The notes under the pieces are model-generated. The model did not search any database. It worked only from the letters and a program-made list of their open reading frames with translations, and was not told the DNA's origin. From Hepsetus odoe (taxonomy: Eukaryota > Chordata > Actinopteri > Characiformes > Hepsetidae), in NCBI GenBank assembly GCA_017165825.1, contig CM029386.1, positions 5,152,265-5,216,264 on the forward strand: DNA of 64,000 nt. Direction: 5' to 3'. This document shows positions 24,826-36,722 of the stretch, piece by piece (positions within the stretch are counted from its first letter, which is position 1; each line of letters begins with the position of its first letter). A program made the translations under genes and the position numbers.

Positions 24826-25500
24826 ATTCAAATTTAATGGTTCAAATTTAAACGTTTTAATGGTAATTATTCTACAATTACTACAATAACTATTCGCTAC
24901 ATCTATCGCCTTGACGGTTTCTTTACTTTTCAAAATTACACAACTCGGTGAAGTTGTCAGATTGTACAACCAAGTCAGCCACACACATACCCCCTTCATG
25001 CTGCTCAATCATTCCCTTCTTCATTTCTACAGTGATGATCTCCTTCTTGCCACCTTCCTTTGGAACGTGTTTCATCTTGGGGGGCCATTGTAGAGATACA
25101 ACTTCAATACTGGTCACTGCACTTGCAGCAAAACACCAAAATTGCTTTATGAACACACACACAGGATCACAAAGGAAGAAAGAACTGTACGTGTATTGCA
25201 CATAAACGCTCGTAAGATGTTTCCTCAACGCTTGATGCACACTAAATGGGAGCGCGTAGCATAGTTGCTAGCTCACATCCTATTGGTTACGAGGCGAGAG
25301 AAAAGAACCATCCGCACCATGGGAGCATCACATGAGGCTCATGAGCCATGGTGTGTGCTGGTAACCCAAACTTTACTCAAAAAATTCAACACACAAGCCA
25401 ACATTTATCAAGACATCACTCATAACCCAAGTTAAATTTTGTTAAAAATTGTTGCTCGTAAGTCGAAATACTCTCTCTCGTAACCCAATGTACCACTGTA
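24826..25500 (-). mobile_element. Tigger-like (pogo group) transposon remnant
   Basis: The right end reads, on the minus strand, CAGTGGTACATTGGGTTACG, a typical Tigger-type terminus, with TA at 25499-25500. Inside, the minus strand encodes EIITVEMKKGMIEQHEGGM followed by CVADLVVQSDN, matching the N-terminal CENP-B-like helix-turn-helix of Tigger transposases. TVKAIDVA follows after a stop or frameshift. The rest of the transposase (the DDE core) is missing. Confidence 0.75.
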
Positions 25501-25964
25501 ATAGCATCTGCGTTTGTTTTTTGGTGTACTAGTCTTAATATTTCGTTCTCATGGAGAGCTTATAATTAGCTTTATGTAAATGGGAGCACAAGATAATGTA
25601 AATGTATTTCCCAAACTGCATGGATACATACGATTATTCAGTAATGGTGTCAGAATGGTCATTGAAATGTCATTTACATTTTAAGCCATTGAATTTGATT
25701 ATCAGTGCTGGAAGGAAGGTAAAATTTAAATGTGGGAAGGGTCAGAACCTTCTTTTTACATATTTTTACATATTTACCTCCACTAATTCATTTGGATTTT
25801 CCTGTAATAATTTGATGCACAGGTCAAGTGATCCTTAAAATGTCAAGGAGTAATAAATGTAATAATCAGTATTAAATGTAGGGCATGGCCATTGACAAAC
25901 TTTCATAGACAGATATTAAGGCTTATTACAGCAACAGGCCTTCACTCCCCATGTGCATCAGTCA

Positions 25965-26075
25965 GCCTTGGGTAACCATGAAACTGGTGAGCAGTTGTAC
26001 CTCGCTCAAAGATAGGGCAACCACAACCTTCTAATCCTGGGGCCTAGTCCTTAACCACTAGGTCACTACTGCCCC
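25965..26075 (-). mobile_element. degraded SINE, family B (5' part)
   Basis: On the minus strand it begins GGGGCAGTAGTGACCTAGTGG and reaches TGAGCGAGGTAC. The tail cannot be followed. Confidence 0.6.
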
Positions 26076-26440
26076 ATGGTGACCCAGAGTCTTCAGCGTG
26101 TTCTTTACTAAACTTATAGAACCTACTGTTCACTACCTGTGGACGAATGCCAGTGTGACCAGATAATGGATGTTCTTCACTCCGCCATCAAGAGTTTTAA
26201 TGGTTTTAATCTGGGCGGGAAGCAAATTTAAATGGCAACTGTGACCAAACGTAGCCAGTCAGTGATTCTGAACATGCCACGAACCTGTACATGACCTGCT
26301 TGCTCGTTTCCTACTTGTATTTGCCTCCCAGAGGAAGACGGAGCCTTTTAAGTGTTTCAAAACACAAGCTAACTTCTGCATGACCTGACTCCGGATTTCT
26401 GGAGGAATCAAACAAAGACCAGAGATGATTCTTTTCCTTT

Positions 26441-26457
26441 TTTTTTTTTTTTTTTTA
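26441..26457 (+). repeat. poly-T tract
   Basis: About 18 T residues followed by AAACC. Confidence 0.75.
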
Positions 26458-26759
26458 AACCGCAGCAATTCCATCCATTATTCATGTTGGCCATTGCTCT
26501 CCTTTAAGACGCACTCTCCTCGCGGAATGAGTTATCAATATTTCATAATCCCCCAGTGCTTTCGTTCCCATGCCTCTGCTTTCATATCACACCCACTTAT
26601 CTTTGCTTACATTTTTTTAAACCGGTCTTTTCTTCACACACATATTGTAACGCAGATGAAAAGTACTCTTACCTGTGGATTGTGGCCATTGGTGCAGGAC
26701 CCCAGGATGTTCTTTTTGTGTACAGGCTGACTGTCTGGCTCAGTTGGATGGGGGAGAGG

Positions 26760-26787
26760 AAAAAAAAAAAAAAAAAAAACTTTTGGG

Positions 26788-26850
<63 letters not shown>
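26760..26850 (+). repeat. poly-A followed by (CT)n microsatellite
   Basis: A run of about 20 A, 12 other bases, then about 29 CT units. It lies 430 bases upstream of a coding exon. Confidence 0.93.
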
Positions 26851-26852
<2 letters not shown>

Positions 26853-27285
26853 TGTTGATAGTATGGAAGGCAAATAAAGGTGAAGTCTTCTATAGGTTCA
26901 GCCTGAGATTGTGATGCTGTGATGATTTTTCAGACCATCAACAGCTCAACACCAGATAACATTTGCACCAATATTCCTACCGGATAACAAAGGTTCAAAG
27001 GTGTCCATAACAGGCACCTGGTTCAAGTTGTTGCCCATTTGAACCTGAACAATTTGGCCATTTGTTTTGAGGCACAGTGTCCGTGAGAACAGCGCTCATA
27101 TGCATACTTTCTATTTGTACAGGCCCAATCTATTCAGTTCTTATGTCTGAAGCAATGTCAAAAAGATACTTTTTAAAAGTAGAAATGAATAAGGCTGATT
27201 TTGGTGCTGAAATGCCATAAGTGGAAACCAGGAGGTAAAAATAAATGTCAAATTGTGCTAATAGTTGTGTTTTCTCTCTTCACAG

Positions 27286-27448
27286 CTGATTGCCATATTT
27301 GAAGAGATGGAGCTTCAGCAGACAGCAGGGGTGAGTTCAGGGGGCAGCGTGGCCTCTGGTTATTCCAGCCCTGAACCCTCCGAGCCTGAGCTGGGTGTCC
27401 CGCAGCCTGGCAGCGAGATTGAGGTCACCTTCAGCGCTCTGAAATCAA
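27286..27448 (+). CDS. pard3b: pard3b internal exon 1 in window (end of N-terminal domain and start of linker)
   Basis: This exon encodes 54 residues plus one base, beginning LIAIFEEMELQQ and ending GSEIEVTFSALKS. The start matches the LIAVF(D/E)EQ segment that follows the N-terminal oligomerisation domain of PAR-3 proteins. The end matches the conserved G(S/G)EIEVTPSALK block, which has the form I remember for PARD3B rather than PARD3. The acceptor is a pyrimidine-rich tract ending CACAG before 27286. The donor is AA|GTATGT after 27448. The exon starts in phase 0 and ends in phase 1. The middle is a Ser/Pro/Glu-rich stretch (SGYSSPEPSEPELG) with no known fold. PAR-3 proteins are scaffolds of the apical PAR-3/PAR-6/aPKC polarity complex. 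The beta paralogue localises at tight junctions and is reported to bind aPKC weakly or not at all. Which teleost duplicate this is cannot be decided here. Confidence 0.9.
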
Positions 27449-27589
27449 GTATGTTTCTCTCTTTCCCCCTCTCGACCTACACACAAAAAAAAGGCCAACT
27501 ACTTTTAGTTCCCCTAAAGAACCTTTACATGGCGATTGGAGTGCGTACAGGCTTTAACAACCATCCCTTCAGGTAGTATACAGTACTTT

Positions 27590-27846
27590 CTGTCCAAAAA
27601 GTTCTCCAGGCTTCTTGAAGGACAAGGTTTGGCTCTCATTTTCAGGCCGGTACCTATAACTCGGATCTCAAAATAATCAAAGCAGTGTAGGATCGCAGCA
27701 GAGCAGCCACTGTCCAAAGAAGAGCTTTGGAATGTCTTTAAAGAAGCCTAGAGAATAGTTCCTGAAGACAACTTCAAAAAATTGACAAGAAAGCTGAAGA
27801 ATAATGGTGGTCAAACCGACTTTAAAGCTAGTTAGAATCCTATAAA

Positions 27847-27889
<43 letters not shown>

Positions 27890-27960
27890 AACTTTACCTT
27901 CTGTCTCATTTTCTAACAAAATATAATGAAATGAGGGCTGGCTCAAGGCTTCTGTATTTA
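27590..27960 (+). mobile_element. Tc1-like relic with decayed transposase C-terminus
   Basis: It begins AAAAGTTCTCCAGGCTTCTT, and the plus strand then reads about ELWNVFKEA, a stop, RIVPEDNFKKLTRKLKNNGGQT, recalling the Tc1 transposase C-terminus. It ends ATAATGAAATGAGGGCTGGC, the family's terminal region. A GT array (27850-27885) has grown inside. It lies 140 bases after the pard3b exon. Confidence 0.6.
27850..27885 (+). repeat. (GT)18 microsatellite
   Basis: Uninterrupted array inside the Tc1-like relic. Confidence 0.93.
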
Positions 27961-28389
27961 AACCACTGTAAGGGCTGCTCTTAGGACATTTACACTCAAA
28001 TTTGAGAAACATTCTGTACAAAAACCTTTTACCTAAATGATTTTCTGAAGAACCATGCCTTAGAAAGCCGAAGGTGGTTCCACAGCATTTGTTCTTTCCT
28101 TTTCTATCTCCTTTCAACATCCTCCCTTCTACAATTCAAAGTTAAAGGCTTTGTTAGACTTTTTGCAAACCATTTCAATGGCTTTTACAAACTTTAGCGT
28201 CCCACCCACCAACATTTTCTGGCCAGCAATGACTTTGTGGTCACACACTAAACGCTGATGAAGTGTACACCCCAAGGTGGGCTCAGCAAGTAGCCAAGAG
28301 GTGAGAACAGTCCCCTGGTCAATGAAGGTCCGCTGTCATCCCTTAGTATAGGCATTTCTAATAAAGTGGTCAATTTGTGGAAGTATATA

Positions 28390-28925
28390 CAGTACTGTGC
28401 AAAGGTTTTAGGCAGGTGTGGAAAAAATGCTGTAAACAAAGAATGCTTTCAGAAATGGAAGTGTTAATCATTTATTTTCATCAATCAACAAAATGCAGTG
28501 AATGAACAAAAGAGAAATCTAAATCAAATCAATATTTGGTGTGACCACCCTTTGCCTTCAAAACAGCATCAATTCTTCTAGGTACACTTGCACACAGTTT
28601 TTGAAGGAACTCTGCTGGTAGGTTGTTCCAAATATCTTGGAGAACTAACCACAGATCTTCTGTGGATGTAGGCTTCCTCACATCTTTCTGTCTCTTCATG
28701 AAATCCAGACACACTGGATGGCTCTGTGGGGGTCAGAAGAACTGATGCTGGTTTGAAGGCAAAAGGTAGTAACACCAAATATTGATCTGATTTAGAGTTT
28801 TCTTTTGTTCGCTCACTTTACATTTTGTAAATTGATCAAAATAAACAATCATTATTTCTATTTCTGACAGCATTCTTTGTTTACAGCATTTTTTCCACAC
28901 CTGCCTAAAACTTTTGCATAGTACT
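28390..28925 (-). mobile_element. non-autonomous Tc1-like element, copy 2
   Basis: The ends CAGTACTGTGCAAAGGTTTT and the inverted AAAACTTTTGCATAGTACTG extend into a longer inverted repeat (through AGGCAGGTGTGG and AAACAAAGAATGC). TA precedes the left end. The minus strand carries WNNLPAEFLQKLCASVPRRI and then DAVLKAKGGHTKY, the C-terminus of a Tc1 transposase, in an otherwise deleted element. It is about 90% similar by eye to copy 1 at 4783-5289. Confidence 0.85.
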
Positions 28926-29466
28926 GCAGTAGTGTGGTTTCTAAGGGGCCAGTGGGGGCAGGTAGATAGTTGGCGTTTCTGATAAATTGGCCACTGAGTG
29001 GATGTTCGTGCTATGTGTTTCTGGCACTTTTTGTGAGGCACGCCATCCAAGAACTGGAAATACAATTTGCAGGGCTCACTTTTCGAGAGCGCAGAGAAAC
29101 ATTTTGAGCCAAGATAAATGAACTGGAACAAGCAGGCCCCTGATAGGCCATACAGGAAAGTCACATTGCTCTTTTTGATGCACTATGAACTCCCACGGCT
29201 GTTCTGCTCTGGAGGCCCAGTGAGAGCTGAACAAACATTACGCTTCCCATTATTCTGCTCAGCAACCCTGTCCTGCCTGGTTAAATGGGGAAAACATCTG
29301 TTTATGTGCGCATGACGGCAGAGGGACGCATACACGGCAGTAGCAAAAAAGCACTTGCGTGCGTGTAATGGCTAATATGCTTGTGCTTAACTGAAAAGAG
29401 CCAAATCTGGCCAAAAAGATCACTTGCCGAATGTGGCCCTGTATTTCTACATGCATACCATAAGTG

Positions 29467-29719
29467 GTGGGGCAGTGGTGGCTTAGTGGTTCGGGCGTTG
29501 GCCACAGGATTGGAGGATTGGGGGTTCGAACCCCTTCCCAATAGGTTGCCCAGAGGTACGCTTGAGCAAGGTACCATCCCAGTCACGCTCCTCCCTGCGA
29601 TGGGCTGGCGACCTGCCCAGGGCGTGTCCCCCGTCCTTCGCCCTGTGTGAGCTGGGATGGACTCCAGCACTCCCCCGCAACCCCGTTTGGGACAGGCGGC
29701 AGAAAATGACTGACTGACG
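29467..29719 (+). mobile_element. SINE, family C
   Basis: GGGGCAGTGGTGGCTTAGTGG head, GGGGGTTCGAACCCC B box, GATGGGCTGGCGACCTGCCC middle and an AGGCGGCAGAAAATGACTGA tail. A 9-bp target duplication CCATAAGTG flanks it (29458-29466 and 29720-29728). Confidence 0.9.
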
Positions 29720-30018
29720 CCATAAGTGACCTGAAACAGGACATCCAGCCTTATTTTGGCCCCAAAACCTTTTGCCGGTAAGCTCATGGGTGTTGCTTTT
29801 TTTCAGCCAAACCACTCTTTTAACCAAATCCTGAACCAAACTAAGGCAAGCAGGGTTTTCGCCATTGGTTGAGGTAAGCTGTTGATTGAAAATGGTCTTA
29901 ATAATGATACGTGAACAACGTTTCTAAATTATATATTTTTCAATAAAGTAAACGTACAAAACTTTTAAAGGAATGCCGTGTCTTTAGTTCATTTATTCAA
30001 TGATTTTTGGACATAATT

Positions 30019-30021
<3 letters not shown>

Positions 30022-30057
<36 letters not shown>
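30022..30057 (+). repeat. poly-T tract (36 bases)
   Basis: Uninterrupted T run followed by CTTCTTCTTCC. Confidence 0.9.
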
Positions 30058-31081
30058 CTTCTTCTTCCTTCAGAAATCACAAGGGCTAGAAGATCCTGAG
30101 GGGTCGACATCTAATCTAATGTGTCTCTTGGAATGTCTTTTCATGCTTTCCAAACTTGGACAGCAACTATTTTCCAGTGCCAGTAGCTTAGTGCTAATAT
30201 TCAGCCAAAATCTATTTTTTATAAATTAGCATTATTAGGATTTTTTTCTTGGATTTTAAACAAGTTTTGTTTTCTCACCCACTCTGGTTTATTATATGTA
30301 TTATAAACATGGACAGTGCTACCAAAGACCCCTGGTGATGGGACAAGGCAAGCGGAAATGGAAGACAGGACAGTCTGATTAGTTTATTGGTCACATTCTT
30401 CTCCAGAGACTAATGTTTTCAGTGATGGCACCTGTAAGGAGATCATGGCTCGGAGCTATATGTGTTTGCTTTGTAGCTACATACATACAGGCTTGTGCAA
30501 AAGATTTGGCCCCCTGGTCAAAGTGATGTTTTGATAAGTAGAAATAACAGGGGTGTTCAAACTTATAGCACACTATGGGCATTTTAGTTCCAAGACCATT
30601 CTCACAGTCGAGGTCTCCTCCTCTTCATGCCCACACTTTGTGGACCCCTTTGAACCCAGACAGACATCTGCCTGTCAGTCACTTTGCATCAAGCTCCGCC
30701 CCCTTTTAACCTCTTCGACGCTGCCTGTTGTGATGAGGGTGCAGGCCTGTTACAGCTGCAGTGACCCAGTAACCCAGTTGACCCCTCCTCGCCTTGCCTA
30801 CTTCAACAGACACCACCTGTCAGTCACTCCATTAGACCCTGCCCCCTGCCGAGGAGGCAACCTTCAACCCCTGTGCGGTCAAATGGAATAGGATTGAGAC
30901 ACAGTTCTGAGTGGGACGCTGTACCAGGGACAGCTAGAGCTTTAAACGGGGTTAAAATCTTTCTGTCTGACCCGACCTCGAACACATCGTCAAGTTTTGC
31001 GAAATTGGCCCAAGCCTCTGAAAATTCTGTCTAAAACTGACCCAGATCTGCCTGTCGTCACCCGAGATGGGGAATAAAAGC

Positions 31082-31086
<5 letters not shown>

Positions 31087-31112
<26 letters not shown>
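31087..31112 (+). repeat. poly-A tract (about 26 bases)
   Basis: Uninterrupted A run. No SINE or LINE body is recognisable upstream. Confidence 0.88.
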
Positions 31113-31573
31113 GGGGAAAATGACAAAAATCTGCAATTTTGAGAGATTCTGTGTTTGCGTAGTGTTAGCTACTTGCATTAATTCAAATGATTTAGAGAAA
31201 AAAAAATCACTTGATCATAACGAACAATTTGAAGAAACCCAACCAGCCACTTTTATAGCTTGATTCGTTCAACCAAGTTTTTCTTTCTTTCTTTCAGAAC
31301 TAATTAAACAATATATAAATAATAGAGTGACCTAAATAATGTTTCATAGTCCAAATTGGTTGGTCTCTTTCAGAAAATTGCCCACTAAAAATGTAACATC
31401 TCCCGTCGTTGGGTCGATAGACTGTGCCATGATGGGAACCACAACTGTAGGCATGGCTTTCCAGAACAAAGCAGAATTCATTTTTATTCCGTTTTCATTA
31501 AATTGATATTTTGATTGGTTTGTTCCAATCGGTAAAATAATAAAAAACTATAAATACTCAAGATGATTCTTCA

Positions 31574-31574
<1 letters not shown>

Positions 31575-31606
<32 letters not shown>
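31575..31606 (+). repeat. (CA)16 microsatellite
   Basis: CA array followed by TCACACTCACAC. Confidence 0.93.
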
Positions 31607-31613
<7 letters not shown>

Positions 31614-31734
31614 CACACTTCTTGCTTTCTCTATAACCAGATTAACACTGGCCTATTCAGAAGCCAGCTTGGTGCCAGCCATGCATGAACCCTTTCAGTC
31701 TCTGCCATTTAAACCTATTTGCACTCTGGCCTCT

Positions 31735-31737
<3 letters not shown>

Positions 31738-31769
<32 letters not shown>
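31738..31769 (+). repeat. (CA)16 microsatellite
   Basis: A second CA array 130 bases from the previous one, with unrelated DNA between. Confidence 0.93.
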
Positions 31770-31771
<2 letters not shown>

Positions 31772-33060
31772 CTAATTAAGTTAATGGTGATCCTACCAAG
31801 GTCTTTCCCCGCCCTAGCGAAACTGATTCGATAATATCCTTTATGTGGCGTCCCTGTCACCTCAGCTGCCTGAAACACACACTCTGCCTCTCCCCCAGTA
31901 CGTGTGCCTCGGGCCCACTCAGCCACACTGGACACGCTCCTTTTATCTTCTCTAACGTTTAATTGATAAATGACCGGGACACCATGAGAGCGCAGCTGAC
32001 GGAGGGGGACTTTTGTAATGTAATGATATTGGTGGGGACAAAGGTGTGCTCGCATGGACATCTGCTGTATGTCTGGTATGTGACGAGTAAAGGGCAGTGA
32101 ACAAACACACTAATGGAGCGTCAATCGCATGAAAGACAGGCTAAGTGAGTAATCATCAGCAGGGCAAGAAAAGGATGCCTCCCAGCGCTGGCCTTGAAGT
32201 CGTCCATATGAGCGTTTATTGCTTTTGTGTTCGGTCGATGCAGTATAATATTGTATATTTGTCACGTACAAACTAAAGGCGTTTTAGGCGCTGCTAAATC
32301 ACGGTATTTTCAACATTTAACTTTATGCCATAATTATAATCACATGATGTTTCTAATGTGTTATTCTATTGATTATCTTCAATCTTATTATTTAATGACT
32401 ATTTCATTTTTTGTTTATTTTTGCTTCATATATATATTTTATGTATGGCGTAGGGTATATGTCTGTTTGCTGCTTGAGCCATACTTTCACATTCCGTCCC
32501 TATGGCCCAGTGGTATGATTACAATGGTATTGATTACTGGCTTACACACACACACACGCACCCAAACACTCGCTCACACCAAGTCAGCAGAGCGACCCCT
32601 GGATATAGCACTCAGTGTAAGAGAGAGTGATTGATGAAAGGTATCGATTACCAGCAAGACAAAATTACTGGTTAGCAGACCTCATATTTGGAACTCCGTC
32701 CAGGTTTCGCTACTGATCCGCAGTCAGGTATACCTGCCTTTCCGAAAGTGCTCAGTTTATCTAAAAACATGTGTCCAAAAGAGCTTTGAACCTAAACCCG
32801 GCTCCCAGTTCATGCAATCGAAGCCAGCTCTGAAGGAAGACACTTCTGCAGTATAAACACCAAGTTCACACTTCGCAATTTCGAACTGCATATGGTGGAG
32901 TGCAAGTATGAAGCACTCCAAAAGTTCACGAACATATATCTGTATAGTATGTATAATAATTAGATTAGCATAGTAATAATAATTTGGTTTGCACCAAAAT
33001 TAGCACCACAGAAAAACTACTCGTTTTTGAAACAATTCGAGGTTTCAACTACGATCAACC

Positions 33061-33321
33061 AGGGGCGGCGGTGGCCTAGTGGTTAGGGAGTTGCCCCTGC
33101 ATCGGAAGATTGTGGGTTGGATTCCCTCGCCACTAAGCCCTGAGGTACCCTTGAGCAAGGTACTGTCCCCGTCACTGCTCCCCGGGCGCTTTCAATAGCT
33201 GCCCACTGCTGCACGGTGTTTGCGTGGGTTAAATGCAGAGGTCCAATTTTGTTGTGGTTCACTGTGTGCTGTGCTGTGACCTCGCAATGACGAGGGTTTT
33301 CACTTTCACTTTCACTTTTCA
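33061..33321 (+). mobile_element. SINE, family B, near full length
   Basis: GGGGCGGCGGTGGCCTAGTGG head, AGCAAGGTACTGTCCCC core, CTCCCCGGGCGCTTTCAATA middle, GTGGGTTAAATGCAGAGGTC block and a (TTTCAC)n end. Little decayed, and very similar to the copy at 60794. Confidence 0.9.
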
Positions 33322-34024
33322 GGATCTACTAAATGATCCTTTTAGGAATTGTTCAGAATCCAATTTACACATATTCTTACTGCCCCCAGATGTAATCGAT
33401 AAGTGCCCTCACAAACAATACATCACCAAAACTTTTCTACATTAGATAATTTGTCCTTAACCGCACATGCCAAAATATGACTTGCTGTGAACTATAAAAA
33501 TAAACACGAATTGACAACCACAGGCAGGCGTTACACACAACACCAAGGGCAGCATTAAGAAAGCAACAAATTCTGCTAAATTACAGCTGCACATTGATGA
33601 AGATCGTGGATTTTATGAACATCCTGAGAGATGTTTGCTAACTGGGTGATGATTGACCTGAACACTAGCTTTATAGTTCCTGTTTAAACTCAAGGAGAGA
33701 ACTGGGACTCCAAACATGTCTTGGTCAATCAAGTAGAAATAGCTGAACATTTAAATGTTTCTAAACTCAAAAGCTCAATAGTAGGACTTCTCGCCCAGTG
33801 TGTACATGGTAAAGACAGACCAGCTTACAAAACATTTGTCAGCAAACCTCTGCACTATAAATATTTGCCCAGGGAACAAAGGGAGGGGACCAGGCAATCA
33901 CACAAACGGTCCAAATAACTCCATCATGGCAGCACATACATCACTGTAACAGTTCTAGCATGTTGATTAAAGGTCCACTAATTACTTTTATTTATACTGT
34001 TTATGATTAAAAGTTCATATCTTA

Positions 34025-34105
34025 GGGAGCTTGGTGGCACAGTGGGTACTGGAGTTGCCTCACAGTGAGAAGGTCCAGGGTTTAATCTGGAGATCAACTC
34101 CAGGC
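34025..34105 (+). mobile_element. possible tRNA-like head of a family D repeat
   Basis: GGTGGCACAGTGGGTACTGG and then CACAGTGAGAAGGTCCAGGG resemble the start of the repeats at 61246 and 62845. The rest is absent. Confidence 0.45.
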
Positions 34106-34610
34106 ACAAAAAATATGATTTGAACACACCGTAAGAGAAGAATAAAACGACGTGTTTGCAAATGACTCATGATGTGAGGAATCTGCTCGCTTGACCCCAT
34201 TTTTTATGAAAAGCGCCATGGATGACAGGGGTCAAGTGGATCCCTTCGTGTTGATCTTCCATCATGGCTGTTCATGATGCACATGCCTGGAAAATTCCAA
34301 AGCTATTCGCTTCAAGGGAAATGGTCTTTAGTTGCTTAAGTGAGATGTCCTTACCTGCTGAGATTTGAAAACGTGTGGAAAAGAACACCTTTGGGGGGAA
34401 AATAAGAAAAATGTACACTAGTTATGTTCTTTTCTTTCTTTTTTGTCCTCAATAGAACCGCCTGTCTGGAATGGGTCCAGTCCAAAAATGGTACTTGCTC
34501 TTGCTAGAATGTAGGCAAACAATATGGTACAATTAAAAACTCACCCACAGAAAAGACAAGTGAAAGTCTATTTGAGGCATTCCGCGAAATTTACACGTAT
34601 GTTCTTTAAA

Positions 34611-34865
34611 GTGAAAGCGACAACCCTTGTCATTGCGAGGTCACAGCACAGCACACAGGGAACCACAACGAAAACGAACCTCTGCGTTTAACCAATGCAC
34701 TCAAACACTCTGCAGCAGGGGGCAGCTATTTAAAGCACCCGGGGAGCAGTGACCGGGACGGTACCTTGCTCTAGGGTACCTCAGGGCAACCTACTGGAGA
34801 GGGAATCCAACCCACAATCTTCTGATGTGGGGGCAACTCCCTAACCACTAGACCACTGCTGCCCC
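34611..34865 (-). mobile_element. SINE, family B, full length
   Basis: On the minus strand: GGGGCAGCAGTGGTCTAGTGG head, AGCAAGGTACCGTCCCGGTC core, GCTGCCCCCTGCTGCAGAG middle and CGAGGTTCGTTTTCGTTGTG to the TCGCTTTCAC end. Confidence 0.88.
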
Positions 34866-36424
34866 GACACTTAAGGCCACTATATAAGAAGCAACTAGTA
34901 TTTTTAGTGTTTTGCTGTTAACCAGCATCACATGGTTATTACATTTAATCTGCAGTTTAGTACTAGAATTGGTTTTGTTTGGTACTGTCGCCATAGTGCA
35001 GGAATGTCAACCAGGTGACAAAACTGCTGGATGCTACAAATATATCCACAATATAATGAGTCTGAGCACAAATCTTAAGACCAGCTTATCGCAGCAAAGC
35101 CATTTCTTAGATGAGTCATGCCATATCTGGCTCGTGTTGTTATATTTTCTGTTATTTTTTATGAAAAGATTGTCTTTCCTTTCACCACCAAAATGTGACA
35201 TTGTTGACTCATCTATTCTTGCAGTGACACAAGATTATGAAAATATAGTCCACGATGAAGAAAATGTAGCTTAGAGCCTTGTTTTCTCATGTCAAGTAAA
35301 TGGAACCCTGCTTTTGTTTACCGTATGGAGAAAGCAATCATGGCCCTTATTTTCTTAAAAAACCCTGAACTGGGCACATCTTGTTCAGTTTACAGAGCCT
35401 TCACAAGTATCTGAATAAGAGACAGAAGTGATTCTGATTAGAACAGCATACAATAGATACATATAGACAGCATACAACAGATATTAAAAATAGATATTCA
35501 CTAAAACCCACTGGTTATAGTTTGACCGTCCGTTCCAATCCCAATGACACAATTTTGTCTAACTTCACTACAAATTTAACTTTAAATTTAAGACTTCTTT
35601 TATAACTTGCCTCGGGTGAACGTTTTTTTCATGGCGACTCCAACACTTCCGAGAAACGGTACCTAGCTCTGCCAACACAAGTGCCTGTGAAGACATTACG
35701 CAGACTTAACAAGTTATTCAGCAGCAGTGTGTAAACGCAATGAATGTTTGACATGTTTCTCTAAATATATGAGAGTCTCAGATTAACGACCAGTGAAGTG
35801 CTTACATCTAACCCAAAGGAAAATGAAGCTAATCCTAGGTCAGCTGTCTTGCCAGAGACACTTGAAAGTTTTCTTTCCCAGTCAGAACATCTCAGATTGT
35901 TACTGGGACTCATGGGGTTAGTGGGGAACTTTGATTATAGGTCCGCAGATGCCATTGATTATAGTTCTGAAGCTATGACCTCTCTGTGGACCACATGATT
36001 ATGGACCGCTGGCACATTTTTCTAGGCTTTGTCACCAGATTCAATGTTATTCCCTGGTAGGCTGAATTTTGAAGTAATTGCAGAATTGTAGGTCATGGGA
36101 CGAAGCACAGTTCTCTTTTTTCCGTGGACTCCCATGTCCCCATGTCCCGATGTCACGCATCCCAAGTGACAGTGGGAACTGGCAAAACTTGATGCATTGG
36201 AAGAAATGTCATTCTTACACAAAGTTTTTTCAGTCTTTTCCAGTGAACCTTTTTGCTTACAACCCTGAAATTAAATGGCATCATAGCGTTTCAGGATCAA
36301 AATAGCTAATTGTCACATATTGAGTCCAACTCAAACAATCATCCAGCCAGAAGACTTCCAATGGGGTCAACAAATGCTTGAAAGTTCAGCAAACACCATA
36401 TCAGGTTTCTCTTAAAGTTTATTG

Positions 36425-36722
36425 ACAGTCGTGTGTGGCCTAGTGGTTGGGGAGTAGGCCCCAGGATCGGAAAGTCTTGGGTTGAAAACCAAAACCAGTA
36501 GCTTGCCCTGAATGAAGTGAATTGAAAGTGACTACATGTCATTGTGAGCACAGCAACATGCATTTAACCCATACGCACTGCGCAGCAGTGGGCAGCCATA
36601 TCCAGCACCCGGGGAGCAGTGATAGGGACGGTACCTTGCTGGGTTAAATGCAGAGGATGCATTTTGTTGTTGTTCACGCCATGCTGTGCTGTGTGCTCAC
36701 AATGATGGTCACTTCACTTCAT
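36425..36722. mobile_element. rearranged SINE, family B, with inverted middle
   Basis: The head (36425-36512) lies on plus. The stretch 36518-36640 is the family B core, middle and tail on minus (ending GTACCTTGCT). The tail then appears again on plus (36641-36722, GGGTTAAATGCAGAGGATGC to TCACTTCACTTC). The two tail copies form an imperfect inverted repeat. Confidence 0.82.

Larger units (their letters stand above)
1..27285 (+). other. long intron or 5' non-coding region upstream of first visible pard3b exon
   Basis: I find no convincing coding exon in this 27 kb. The longest open frames lack recognisable protein similarity and sit on repeats or low-complexity DNA. The exon at 27286 starts in phase 0 in the middle of the protein, so at least one upstream coding exon (the N-terminal PB1-like oligomerisation domain) must lie before the window. 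This stretch is therefore most likely intron of pard3b. The repeats listed separately account for much of it. The unannotated stretches (for example 780-2650, 7700-9850, 18500-24800) look like ordinary AT-rich unique DNA with a few GC-richer islands. Confidence 0.75.
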
